From the NCBI GenBank assembly GCA_907163375.1, contig CAJQUW010000533.1:558001-622000 (forward strand): a stretch of 64,000 bases of DNA. Direction: 5' to 3'. This DNA is from Prostheceraeus crozeri. Lineage: Eukaryota > Platyhelminthes > Polycladida > Euryleptidae. The notes beneath the pieces were generated by a model. That model was not told the origin of the DNA. It saw only the letters and a list, made by a program, of their open reading frames with translations, and searched no databases. This document shows positions 46,542 to 58,740 of this stretch, piece by piece; the first letter of the stretch is position 1, and the number at the start of each line of letters is the position of its first letter. The translations under genes were made by a program, and so were the position numbers.

Positions 46542-49500
46542 TATAACACACACCACGCAGTCGATGAATCGATGCTATTACATGGAACTATATCTAAATG
46601 CAATTGTAAGTAAACCCCGAAAGTAAATTGTGAAGACCTTCATTTAGGGTGATTCTAGTTTTGAATATCACCGCCAAATACATAAATTGTGAAATTTCAA
46701 TTGACCTTAATTTTGGATCACGTCCTCCAACGTTTTGAAGCCGCTGGAATAAATCGAATAACATACATCTTAACTAACTTGAAGGTTCAGATTTCAATAC
46801 CGAGTTTCCTCTCAGCTAGTAGATAGGAATTTATAGGAGCAAGAATGAATTGCCGTCACTCTATATGCAATACTCTCATTCAACCATGAACTTATATTAA
46901 AAGAAGTAATTGACAATATCGATCAAGGAAGTGACAGGTTTGTGATTTCATACATTTCTAGACATTCTTTTCCAATATCATTTACAAAAGGGTATTGATC
47001 TCCTCGCCTTTACAGTGCAGGTTAAAGAATGTTGCTTGGACACACAGGCGTGCGCGAACTTGGAATGTGGGTCATCTCGGAGATAAATACTGATATCATA
47101 AAAGCTGCTGAAGAAAATTTGTATACGAATATAAATGTTGCGAGTATAAATAATCATTGTCAAATAAATCAGAAACAACAAAAAAAATTTAATCGAACTG
47201 GGCTCACATGAACTTTTGGACACAGTAAAAAGCAACATGTCTAGGAAACACAGGAAAATGAAATGTCAGCAAATCTCGATTAAAGATCAGTATGCATCTT
47301 TCTGAGGAATTGTTATTAATGTCAAATACGCGATAATTACCTAGATTGTGTGTAATAATCAGATGATAGAGTCGTATTCTTCTTTTCTTTCTTTTTTTTT
47401 TTTTACTGATTTTGTAGTAATGTAGCACATATGATGCAGAATGTTCATCAAAATTTATAAAATTTGGTGATTTCAAAAAAAAAAAAAATTATTTCATTAG
47501 GAAGTCATACTTTACTTTCATTAATTATTTTGAAACTGAAACTTTTTTTTTTTTTGGTCGTGGGCCGCCGCTAGCCAAAGGGGTCATGGCCAGTTGCCCA
47601 ACCCCATACGTGCGCATACGTTCGGACTTCATATTTATTCTCACACATTGAGAGAATGTCGCATTGCAGGACTAACACTATCACTTCAAAGTTCAACTTC
47701 TTTCTGTCCTTCTCCCATCCGGCGAATGATTAAAAATTAATGAGGAAACATATACAGCTGATTCACTCAAATCTGCACCCACAGAAGACGTGTCGTTACA
47801 TCAGCGTTTGGGATGTTGACGAGAAATGAATCCCTTTGACATCATAACGAAGTAATAAACTGAAAGAAGAGAATTGAACTAGTAAAAGACTGAGTTGAGT
47901 GGAGAACGGGTTTGGCTGCTGTGTGTTGAAGTGTAGCTGAAGTTTGAGCCATAATCCTATCACACTGACGGGCAGTTCAGTAATCATCGTGTCAACGGCT
48001 GCCGAACAGAAATGAGAGCTTACAACGGATTATCCTTCAGCAGTACGTCTCGTGGTAGAAGAAATATCTTAAGACGGTGTGTTGCAATCCACCCATTGAG
48101 GATTGTGACATAATGCTGACACCTTACAACGTCCGTGACTATTCTTTGAGAATATTGATGAGATTAAGAGAATCCGGGAGCTGGCGTCAATATCTCATAT
48201 ACCTACATATCGTGGTTTATGTTGCTAAGCCTTGATGACAATGTATGACATTGATTTTAGTCATCAGAAGATATGTAATTCAAGGCTGACAACAAACAAA
48301 ACAATCATTGGACAGGAATTAGCTGCAACTGCTCAACATGAACTAAGGCCTGATGAGATTGGGGTTCACTTCATCGACGTCTTTTCGCCGACAGGGTCAT
48401 TTCATTCATGTCTATGTCCAGAGTCAGAAAATATGAAAGTCCCTCATATAACTATGAGAATCGATTCATTTTAATGATCAGATCGGCTGGATGTCCATGA
48501 ATTAGTGAGAAAATTTGTGCGTCATATTATTGCTCGAACTATCTATGGATGCATGATGCTCTTGAGCCAGTGTTGACTTTAAATGTAAAGTAGTGCTTCT
48601 TAAATTATATTCAATGTGCATTGTATTAGACATTATGATACTGTCGATGAAATGATCCCGTCGATGAAAAGAATCACCAACAAATAAGGCTAAATTGGCT
48701 TACTTTCAAAACTGTCAGAGGCTACTGAGTTTTCCGCCAAACTTTTAAGGGAAACCTAGGTTTTAGATGTTGCTGAAATCGTTTATGTTAAAAAATCATT
48801 TTGTGGCTTTGTCTTGGACAACGATGAAATTTCCATGCCAAGGAATTTTCGTGCTTAAATTCTTTTAAATCAAAGCCTGCGGGAAGAGGACGAACCCATG
48901 CACTAAAGATCTTACTTAAAAGTCCTACAAAAGTCTGAAAAGTCATACAAAAGTCTGAGGACAGCTTTCCTTTCTGTTTCTTGAATTCCAGTTTGTGGCT
49001 CTCCCTAGCACAGTTTTGTTACAACTTAGTTTCAGGCTTTCTTGTAAAAGACCGTTTTGACTTGGAACCATTCATGCCCCAATTTAGTTCCCAGGCTGTA
49101 CCGTGACCTTGACTCAATTTCCAATCTGGTCAACTTCATATAAACAATTTATCTCTATGACTATAATACATCGAACTAAATGATAGGAATATAACATTAT
49201 TCTATTTGTTTTGAACATAATAATTCCGAATATCTACTGATAAGATAGCATGCTTAACGGAGTCATTCGTAAGTCATGTTGGGATATGAATGGCTGACTC
49301 TTTAACTAACTGATCCATTTTACTCAACGAGAAAATTGACATTGTTCTATCACTTAAATAATCAAACACCCTAATTGGCTGATTGATTTTATCAAAGAAA
49401 ATACGAATTATGCCAGCGCCTTTAACTCATGCCGAATTTGATCTTCTTATGGTAAGCTTGTTTATATACAACTTACTATAAAAACAAAAAGCATATTTAA

Positions 49501-50344
49501 AACATTTAAACCTTTCATTTTAATTTTGCGAAGCTTGCACAGACATCCTCGACCCTGGTCACATCCTTCAATGCCGTCGTAAGCCATATCACTGTTCAGC
49601 ATCAATACAACGTGGGTCAACATCAAAAAAGTAGTCAATTCTGTTTCTAATGAAGTTAGAGGTCTACTTCTTCGAACTCGTGTCATAAGATCTGGCATTG
49701 AAGCGTAGAAGAAATGCGCCTATAGGATAATGATTTGCGCCGTTGCTCAGGTGAGGGTTTCGTGCCGTCTGGCCGCATTCCGACACCAGCAATGGCGCCA
49801 GAAGAGCGCCAGTGTGGGCAGAAGCATCATCTCATCTCACACCGACACGACATGAGGCAACGGACACAATTCCAAACCTCAAATCTCATAATTTACGTCT
49901 TTCCCTTCAACAGTAACTCATCTGTCAACTTCCCTCTCATTCTACATTAATTTCTTTGTTTCTTTGACATTCCATTGTCTGAATGTACATTTTTTATTTC
50001 TTCTCATCATCATTTTCTTCAATTCTCCTGCAGAACAATTCTCTTTGGCATCATGCTCCTTCAAGACAAAAAACGAGTTCTCTGGCAAACGCAGGCACTA
50101 GTATGAAGGCAGCTGACGACTAACATCAATGATGAGTATGCCTTATAGCTGCGGACACTGGGAGACAGCTATGAGGGAAAGTGGGTCAAGACAGCGTGAA
50201 CCGAGAGTGGATACATTCAATCTAAAATGCAAATAATTTGCGAAAAACATGCATCCAAGCTTTTCCTCAAGTATTAAAGGAAAACTTGTTATCAGAATCG
50301 AGAAAAAATATGTTTAAAATTACAGAATATTAGTCAACAAAAGC
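46542..50344. other. Intronic, no recognised element
   Basis: About 3.8 kb. It contains long T and A runs near 47390, 47475 and 47545; the last adjoins a GC-rich word (ggtcgtgggccgccgctag) and could be the poly-A end of a minus-strand retroposon, but no family is recognised. Confidence 0.4.
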
Positions 50345-50610
50345 AGTCAATTGCAATGATTTCCTGACCGCGCTCGCTTGACCAAGGAATCGAACCGAAG
50401 TTCGTGTTGTAGAGGAGCCCGCACTGATCTCTTTGACTTCGTCAATGGTTCAAAAGGAATGTGAGTGAAGGCAGAAGTGATGTGATAGCTCTATATCTGA
50501 CATCGGCAGCTTGCTGCCTTATTATTGGAAGGTTTGCCTATAGCGACAGTGTAACATTTCATTCAATACGTCACACAGGACTGACAAGAAAAATCTGTCG
50601 TAATAGACCT
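50345..50610 (-). repeat. SINE family A copy, diverged
   Basis: On the minus strand it has the upstream segment (cttctgccttcactcacatt, then ccttttgaacc) and a tRNA-like core with B box cggttcgattcc. The tail is shortened. The 5' side begins near attcaatgtaggtctattac, which resembles the 3' end of other family copies. It is older than the 8.0-kb and 58.9-kb copies. Confidence 0.75.
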
Positions 50611-50789
50611 ACATTGAATATTTGATGGTTTCCGTGGCACAAAGACTATGTGCTGAGAATAAAAGTGCTGAAATCTTTCCATTTCTTCTCCGATGACATA
50701 TCATATTCGTCTCAATATTCACCAATTTCGCTCTATTGTAATGGTACGAATATTTCACCATGCAATTAAGATAAGATGACTTTACAGAA

Positions 50790-51137
50790 TATCAGAAGAT
50801 GCTGCGCTACATGATGAGGATAAAATGGCGAGACCGGGTCACCAATGAAGAGGTAGTGAGAATGTGCAGACTGACACACATGAAGAACCGAATTCGATGA
50901 AGGCTTCGATGGTTTGGTCATGTCAGGAGAGCAGAAGAGACAGTCATCGGGAGAGTGGAATCCATGAAGGTGGAGGGAAAGCGGCCACTTGGACGACCAA
51001 AGAAGTCATGGCGCATCTGCATTCAAGAAGACCTGGATGCCCTCAACATCAGCGAAAATCTTGCCGAAGATCGGAACCAGTGGAAACGAGTCATCAAACT
51101 CCGTCCAACCTCAAGCGATGGGACAAGAAGGACGTAA
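50790..51137 (+). pseudogene. LINE reverse-transcriptase C-terminal tail (second type)
   Basis: The frame reads MLRYMMRIKWRDRVTNEEVV, MCRLTHMKNRIR, then after one in-frame [43 protein letters not shown], and [12 protein letters not shown] before TAA. The order LRWFGHVxR, GxRxxGRPxKxW, DRxxWxxxI is the well-known tail that follows the reverse-transcriptase domain in many animal LINEs (RTE-like and related). Most of the element is missing. It differs from the tails at 11.5 and 29.1 kb, so at least two LINE groups are represented. Confidence 0.85.
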
Positions 51138-52374
51138 AACGAGTAGTGAAGTGAGTGAATGATTAAGACATCTGATCTCCCTCCTTCGAGAATTTGGGAT
51201 TGTTGGATGATTAGAAGTTCAATCAATTCCAGCTTAATTCCAATCTTGATTCAGTCCGGTCACTTTCATTCCTGCTACATTGCCCGCACAACCACGAGAG
51301 CACGCTTTGCATGATTATAAGGATGTCAATACTTTCGCTATTTAGCGTTATTTCTCATCGGAATATTCGACCCGCATTTCATTCGGTTCCCCATACTTTC
51401 CGTTAAGCTATCACACAACGCTTTTTAAATTGTTTTCTCTCATGAAGAAGATGGCTACGAATATAGGGAAAAACAGGCGAATAAACATTCATGAGAAGTG
51501 TTAACAGTGAAAGAGGTGGGTGTGTAGTTGACGATCTTCTCCTAGTTGGGAACAGCACCTCCGATCGAGTGGCACTTGTTGGCTCAAACGGGTGACAGCT
51601 CTATTCCCAATGTTTGCAAGGAACACTGCTGAGAATTTCCGACCCAGAGACGCTTCGGTGACAGGTGCACTCCTCGCCGTAGTTCAATGCTTGCTAGTGA
51701 GGGAAACGAAAAAATGAACCAGAAATCGACACCATAATCTAGCAGTGCTCGTTAAGAGATCAGAGAGGCAATATACTATTCATTCGACATGTTGTGACAA
51801 CTTGTCGTCAACGTATAAATCACATTTATGGAGATATCTGGCAGAATGTGTCTGTCATTACCACCACCAGTTTTACTGCTTATCTGTCAAAGTTTCCGCT
51901 CTCTCCTTCCTCTTACCGACACCTATCTACAGCCCGTGTCTTTCATTTAGCAGACTTTCCTTTCTGCAAGTCTTTCCTGACAGAGAACAGCTTCTGGTCG
52001 ACCCCTCACATGCGGCCGACGATTGGAAAAATGGTTTGAAGAACAGAAAATTGATTTTAACATTGCCAAACAATCAACTTTAATTGGCAACTTGAGCTAT
52101 CAATTAATTGCAATGGTTGCAATTACTTACCAATTAATTGGAAAATGTCCGAAACAAGGTCAGAATGCTAAGTACTGATTTTTGTGACCTGTCATTAAAT
52201 AGGATTTTTCTTAATTCAAGTTTTAAGAGCATGTGTATAAACTGCACCAAACATGCCTATGGCCTACCTACATGTATATTTACGTTGATTTCATCCTGTT
52301 CTGCATGCCTATCAAGCCTACAAACATCAAGTATTGAATAGGCCTTGGTTATTCATTTTTCTCATAAGCTTTAG
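51138..52374. other. Intronic, no recognised element
   Basis: About 1.2 kb. Near 52080-52140 the word caattaatt recurs in both orientations, and similar words recur near 53090-53110. This could mark the ends of an old element, but no target duplication was found. Confidence 0.35.
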
Positions 52375-52482
52375 TTGGGAAACCAAGTATAAAAGATGCT
52401 AATTATTTTATTTGCTTTGAAATAATTTTTTAATAGATATAAGCAATAAAATAATTGCCATGATTTATACTTGGTATCCCAA
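52375..52482. repeat. Imperfect palindrome (hairpin) with 43-bp arms
   Basis: The left arm starts ttgggaaaccaagtataaaa and the right arm, reverse-complemented, ttgggataccaagtataaat. Both continue through aattattttatt. About 85% of positions pair, and the loop is about 22 nt. It is probably a miniature inverted-repeat transposon or its remnant; a small-RNA precursor is possible. Confidence 0.6.
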
Positions 52483-52647
52483 GTACTATAAACACCAACA
52501 TAACCTTGACAATGTGCCGTTATTGCATAATACATCACGCAATACAATACTTCAATTGAGTAAATGAACACAAACCGTATGATCGAGTTATAGCTATACA
52601 GAAAGGTATTATTTTCCCGTGATCCCCAGAACTAACAGCCATGAACC

Positions 52648-52830
52648 TCTAGCGTCACAACTCCCCATACTGGAGGCTTCGACGGTGCTGACATAGTCAG
52701 ATTTTTCTGGAGCGTGTTGTAGCACTTTTAGTCCGGATGCCCATGCAACCGACTTCCAGTTACACCTTCAGAGCTCAACCTCTGGACCAAAAGATCACCA
52801 AGCACTTTATCACTGTGCCACTGAGACCAC
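52648..52830 (-). repeat. SINE family B copy
   Basis: On the minus strand the head gtggtctcagtggcacagtg is followed by gatcttttggtccagaggtt, the body gggcatccggactaaaagtg and the end ccagtatggggagttgtgac. It is moderately diverged. Confidence 0.83.
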
Positions 52831-54198
52831 ATCAGCTTACATGTATATTCCTTTGAAACTTAGCCTTTTGTTTTGGTGATGAAATCATCTGTGCTGAATG
52901 CGCGCATCACTCTTAAGTACAAATAGCTTCACGTCAAAGACAAGTAGATGGAAGTCTAACGCTAAAAGCGAGTGAAAATTATAAAACAGAGATTTATCGT
53001 TCAAAATATCTTATTACGAATTAACTGCAATTAGTTAATTTAAACATACAACAATTGATTTGTAAGTGGATGGATTTTTATAAACAATTAATTGGTCCAA
53101 TTAAATTGCAATTCATTTTCCCTGATACCTGACTGTGGCTGCAGCTACTTATCTGTCTTCTATTTCTGCCCAACTTGCCCGACCTTCCAATTTTGATTAC
53201 AGCTTACACTTTAACAGCATTTCACTTCTGGTTTGATGGTCCATAATTCATCAGTTCCGCAAAATAAAGAATACATTTTGTCGTTTCAATTTGGATTCAA
53301 TGATTCAAACTTTGAAACTGACATTCCTAGCGTACAGAAGCAATGTGAATAAATATTCAATTGAAATCTGCGACAGGATATCAGAGCTGATCTATACATC
53401 GACGAACATGTGGAATATCGCAATTCTGCCACTATAACTTCACATCCTCATTGTCTTAGTTTTGTGACCTTCCTGAAACCTCTTCAAGAAAACCTCACAA
53501 CATTCTCGCCAACTCTTTCAAAACAAGATCAAGATCATCCTGCCGACTCTCTCTCTCTCTTCCACCAGTTTCATTCATGCCCTTCACAATCATTTCTCAT
53601 GTTCTTATTGGAATAATTTTAATCAGAAAACTTCGGAAATAGAAAATGAAACGCTAATAAGTTTCCGGATTATGTCTCAGATGAAAACAACAGAAAGTTC
53701 GGATGCTCAGTGCGTCGAAGAAGAAAGAACAGAAGGAAAAATTGCACAGACGTCTCAGATATAGGACTGTCGGAGCTTCAAGAACAGGCGTCTCCAAGAT
53801 CACCATAGCGACCAGTGCGTGCTCCTTCAGCTCTCGTAATTGTCTGGCGTCGTTCATCTTCTCTCTGCTCTTTGACGACTTCGCCGCAGAGGTTCTGCAA
53901 CGGTTTGAAATCCGAGAATTCGATAGGAGCTCGACTCACGTTTCTCCTGACTTCGGGATTGTAAATTCTCAATGTGGGAACAAAGGGGCCGATGAGTCAT
54001 CACTGCCGACTTGGCCTGATTAACGGCGCCTGCGGCGAGTGCAACGGCTCATTACCTGATCAAGGTTGGAAAGGATGAGAGAAGCAGAAGGACAAGGTTG
54101 GAGAAAAATAGAAAATGCATCTTCTCTCTAACACTGCACTGTTCGTTTGATCATAATTGTAATAATTGATTTATATGAGCAGATAACTAGATTCTTAC
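52831..54198. other. Intronic, no recognised element
   Basis: This lies just downstream (in gene sense) of the first cadherin exon. A GC-richer patch at 53700-54030 has open stretches on both strands without a known domain. Confidence 0.35.
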
Positions 54199-54477
54199 GG
54201 TTGTGGTCCTGGTTCGTGGAACCTTCGCTCCCACATCCTGTACGGTCACATCGACTTCATAAGTACCGGTCGGTGAAGATTCCCTGTCTAATCTCAACTG
54301 CCCAGTTCGTAGTTGACCTGAGGTTCGACCGATGATGAAGAGGCCACGCGGTTCTGAAACACTGCGGTTCCCGGCATACACCCCCGTGATCCAATAACGG
54401 AGCTGAGAGACAGGATTACCAGGGTACAATGCTTGGACTGTGGTCAGCAGCGTTCCAACAGGTTCATCCTCTGGCAC
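54199..54477 (-). CDS. Cadherin-superfamily gene, exon (first of four in window)
   Basis: This internal exon encodes 93 codons of an extracellular cadherin (EC) repeat of a large cell-surface adhesion protein. A pyrimidine-rich acceptor ending in ttcag precedes codon 1 (VPEDEPVGTLL), and a GTAAGA donor follows TRTTT; both introns are phase 0. Visible motifs are the N-terminal PEDEPVG, the GLFII..TSGQLRTG strand region, LDRE-type RLDRESSPTGTY, and VDVTVQD. The mid-repeat DxDxGxN calcium motif of typical EC repeats is absent: ALYPGNPVSQLRYWI stands in its place, so one calcium site may be weak. An N-glycosylation sequon (NRS) is present. Joined in frame to the exon at 29999-30200 it gives TRTTTVYVSVKDKNDSPPVF, a perfect cadherin linker, which confirms order and strand. 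The subfamily (Fat, Dachsous, CDH23 or other long cadherin) cannot be decided from this piece. Confidence 0.93.
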
Positions 54478-54623
54478 CTGAAAAGAAAAGTGTGAAAATG
54501 TGAAACATTTTTTACTAAATTCTATGTTAAACAACAATTGGGAATTCACAGACTTAAACGCTTCATTTTCCTGAGACTTAGGCGTGAAAGACGAGAATTT
54601 TCAGTAGATTCCTTTTGTATTGT

Positions 54624-54782
54624 CAGCTTGGCCTAGTGAAGAAGGTAGGAGCTCGCCTCCAACGCGGACTTCAGTTCGATTCTTAGGTCAAGCAAGTGCG
54701 GTCAGGGAATCAAGGGTGTTGATGTCTTTTATTGACTAAACAGTTGCCATTCTAGATATTCAATAAACAACAACAGACCTTC
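54624..54782 (+). repeat. SINE family A copy, core and tail
   Basis: The tRNA-like core begins gtcagcttggcctagtgaag and has a B box agttcgattctt. The tail aagggtgttgatgtctttta runs on into attcaataaacaacaacaga and ccttctcttgtcag. This is the longest 3' tail of the family here and shows the terminal word shared with 5' ends. It lies only about 150 bp from the acceptor of the first cadherin exon. Confidence 0.83.
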
Positions 54783-57257
54783 TCTTGTCAGTAAAGATGT
54801 GTTCAAGTATGGGTGAGGTCAAAACTTATTACCTTGTATTCTTGAGGCAGACTCTTTTAGCTTTTTCACACCGGTTCCTATTGCAAGAAATTATTAATTG
54901 AAGTCTCATTGCGAGTATTATCATTATGTCTTGACATACAAGACATGCGAGTATCAAAACTTAAATCAATAGCGATGCCGTATCATCCATAGAAGTAATA
55001 CACTACTATTTAAGAAATCCAGATATCTGATACCAAGCATAAACAGCATTTCCACATGTCAAATGCTACCGAATCTCTTTATGTCAACATTCCGAGCTAC
55101 ATAACAGAGTATTTTCGCATGCAAGTACAAGTAGAAGGGTAACTAGTGTCCATTTATTTACTTGCTCCTCGTTTATTGAATAGTGAACTCTTTTTCTCAT
55201 TTTCTATAAAATAATGAAAAGACCCTATCACCGATGTAGGAGCAAAACTCTTCGAATGTGAGCACTCGTGGACGCATAGAATAATACGCTAAGGCACATC
55301 AAATCGAGGAAAAGATACTTATCAGAAATATATTTTCTTCTGTTAAGAGGTAATCAAAAATCAAGTTTCATTTTTAACTAATGCCATTTCTATAGATTCT
55401 ATGTCAATGATAGCATTAAGAGTAGCTGAAAGGCGGACAAATTGCCACTAAAGAAGTCGGGGTTCTTTCTCAGATTGCATGTAAATTACTTATTATTCGC
55501 ATAGATATTCTGTTCTACACGCCATAATTCAAAAAAGGGACTAATCTGCTGAAAACCGTTTAATTTTTCAGCGCAACTATTACTGCTTGAGGAAGTAGCA
55601 CAGTATACGACACGTTGCGAAAAATAAATGAGCGATTTATGGAAGATTAAAATTTTTATTGAATTATTATTTGAAACATGCGTCTGTCTCAACACTCCGT
55701 ACTTGTAGTTTCTTATTTTGCTTTATAACTAAGTTTAAGCAGACGATACGAGTAATATTTGTAAGGTGAACATTCTGCACTTGTCCTAAAAACCTGACTG
55801 GTACTATTGATGTCTAGACATTTATTAAATACAAACATATTGGAAGAGAATCATCGATCGGAAAATGAAGATTTCTTCCTTCTCAAGTCATTGCAATCGC
55901 ATAGGTCTTGTTTCAGTCCATACTTCATAACTCTCCATTCCCTTAGACATGTATTAGGTGATCTTCAATATGCTTTGATGTAGCCTATCCAAACAGTAAA
56001 CTCAACAACGAAAACAGAGTCGCGAGAAATGTCCGTCTCGAGTAGAATTTCAGGACAATGTCTAACGATCTAATAACCAAGCTTCTGGAACAAAAGACAG
56101 AAAACAAACCAACGTGCCACGATTCCGCGACAGCATGCAAGGCGCACGGAATTTTCGCAAATGATATCAGTAGTGTTGGTTCTGCATTAGAAGTCTTAGC
56201 CTCATCCATCTAATTTGTGAAAGACAGAAATTTCTCTACAGGATCAGAAAATTTAGCAGAATATCGCTTCCAGCTCTGCTGCACGTGTATATAAACATTA
56301 TCAACAGACATCTATTTGCACTTTATAGTATAACAGGTTACTATTTTATATTTATCATACTTTCACACGAGGAAAATGAACGAAGTTCTTTAAAACGCTC
56401 TGCATATTCAACATTTAGAATTATTGCTCCCATGAAAAAATTGCTCAGGAATAAAAAATTCCAGTGAAGAAAAAAAGGATAGAATTTGTCGATAACTATA
56501 GCGCAGACAGACATAAAATGTAGTAAGTTAACCCATGGATTACATGGCTAGTTTCCAAAAACGTTGCTACCATCTTAATCAAATTCTTTTTAAAAAAACA
56601 GCCCATGGCATAGATTATTCCAGAACTAACATAACACATATTTGTACTATGAGTGCATTTTAGAAAATTGATCGAAAACCATTGAGTCATACATGCCATC
56701 ATTGTACATCAGCAATATTTCAAACTTCCATTCTATTGTGTTGTTACTTTTTCAGCCTGCTGGCCTGCAGTCCGCATTCAACTCTAATCCTACATCGAAT
56801 TCAAATTAGCACAACAAACCAAACTAGTCAATGAAGATTGCTCCAAAGATAGGGCCCAATTTTTCGCGATAACAGTACACCGGATTTACGTACCACCGAT
56901 CAAAATCGTATTCTAATTTTGTCTCTCAGTAGAACTAAGAGGAACTCCCAGACTGCACATAGACCACCAAAGAAGATCTGTAAGTAGACCGTTGTGACAG
57001 ACATGACAGCCTTGCACATACACGAGAAAGACAGTCGAGAAAGATCGAGAAGTGGAAAGCAACAATCAATGACTGCCATCCAACTCGAAGAAGTTTAGAA
57101 GAAAAAAGACGTTTCATAAAAAGGTAATGTTAAATTCACGTGCAGAGCAGTTTACTGCGCATCAATTAATTCATGAATTCTCTGTCAGCGTCCTGATCTA
57201 TTCTAAAAATAAAGTACGATTAATTGGAGAAATAGTGAAAAACTTCATCAATTTTTT
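54783..57257. other. Upstream intronic or flanking sequence, no recognised element
   Basis: About 2.5 kb 5' of the first visible cadherin exon. No cadherin motif or transposon piece was recognised. Confidence 0.4.
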
Positions 57258-57449
57258 GGTGCTCTCCGTGGCAGTGTTTAAGTGATTTGCCTAGCGATCT
57301 TTCGGTCCAGAGATCGAGCCCCGAGTGTGTCGTGGCAGCAAGTCGTCAGGAAGGGCAGCCGGGCTAAAAGATGAAAACGCTCCAGTTAAAGGTCTGACCG
57401 TGTTAGCACCATCGAAGCCACCAGTATAGAGCGGGTAGTGACGCTAAAC
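57258..57449 (+). repeat. SINE family B copy
   Basis: The head ggtgctctccgtggcagtgt then gcctagcgatctttcggtcc is followed by a B-box-like gagatcgagcccc. The body is ggaagggcagccgggctaaa with cgctccagttaaaggtctga, and the end is cagtatagagcgggtagtga. It is well kept. Confidence 0.87.
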
Positions 57450-58559
57450 ATTCTTTTTCACACTATATGAACTATGTCTAAACCATCATTCAATGAAGTT
57501 TATGGTATCATCCTACTTAGAAGATCACCATTTCAGTAAGTACATACATGTACCTAAGCTTCATTCTGCCGAATCTCCTCTTTCAGCCGACTGTTATTAC
57601 GCCGGAGCGATAGGCCGACCAAGCTGAATTCCATTTTTCTAAAAATATACAAAGTGACGCAAATAAATGAGCGACTTCATACCGACTTTCAATGACATTC
57701 TAGGGAAGACAAAAAGATCACAAGGAGAAAATCTTGCTTAGTCACTGAGATCGTCATTTGTTTTCTTCGAGAGAGTAAATTATTGAATAAGCTGAAAATT
57801 AAGATACACTACAAAGACAATATCGGCAGTGATTGAAGAAAAAGTCTGAGCATGCAGATCATAGAACGAATGACGTATGTCTTTCACTCTCAAATGAAAC
57901 CGCACTGAATGAATCCTTTCAATCTCTGATGATGGAAATCCCTTGTCGCATCTCGCGTGGTAGAGTAGAATCAAAGGTGTTCTTCAAACTCTTCACAATT
58001 TAACTAACAGTGATAATGTGCAGATCATGAGGAGGAGAGTAGCCCAGACTTAGGCTTTCTCATGAGTCACGCTACCCGTCACTCAAATATAACTGACAAA
58101 GAACATTTCCGTCTTATATTGTCACTCTGCGCCCCCTGCATGATGAGAGCTGTATGAGAGCCGAGATCCGGGACTTTTACAGACACACTTACTCGCATCC
58201 TCTCATTCTCATCACCGACACATTGTTAGCGAAATCGGGACAGGAAAAGGTGCGCCGTGCGCATGACAGGCACTGTCTTCGAGGTAGTACAGGTAGAGAT
58301 TTAGTGGCAACTGGTAAGGGGCCGAGCCAGGCAGAATGCAGTACTGCAGTAGTCATGCAGTAGCTGATTAGTGTCACTAATTATGGAGTTATTTTGTAAA
58401 AAATCAATTCATAACATTCATAAAATCAAATCATTAACATAATTAATATCTACCGAATTTCGTAAGTTACTGATCAGCTTGATCGGAGATAGTTTCAAGA
58501 AAGCAAATCTGTTTTGATGCGTTTCTTCTTTCTATTGATTACACAAAGATTATGTAAAG
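57450..58559. other. Flanking sequence, no recognised element
   Basis: About 1.1 kb. A GC-richer patch near 58110-58370 has no recognised family motif. Confidence 0.4.
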
Positions 58560-58728
58560 AGAATGACAGTTATTAAGTCAATACAAGATATCAACACCCT
58601 TGATTTTCCGACCGCACTCGCCCGACCTAGGAATCGAACCGAAGTCCGCGGTGAAGACAAGCTCGCACCTTCATCACTAGGCCACGCTGCGGTTCAAAAG
58701 GAATGCGAGTTAAGGCAGAAGTTATCTC
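58560..58728 (-). repeat. SINE family A copy, 5'-truncated
   Basis: On the minus strand it starts within the upstream segment (atcacttagagataacttct) and runs through the tRNA-like core (gcgtggcctagtgatgaagg; B box cggttcgattcc) to the tail end aactgtcattctcttta. It lies head to head with the next copy at 58741. Confidence 0.87.
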
Positions 58729-58740
58729 TAAGTGATGAGT

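Noticed and set aside
52040-53130. Element bounded by the caattaattg-rich words near 52.1 and 53.1 kb
   Set aside because: The words are AT-rich and common. No consistent ends or target duplication could be set.
53700-54030. Host exon on either strand just 3' of the first cadherin exon
   Set aside because: Open stretches exist on both strands, but there is no domain, the splice borders do not fit the cadherin frame, and the joined exons read perfectly without it.
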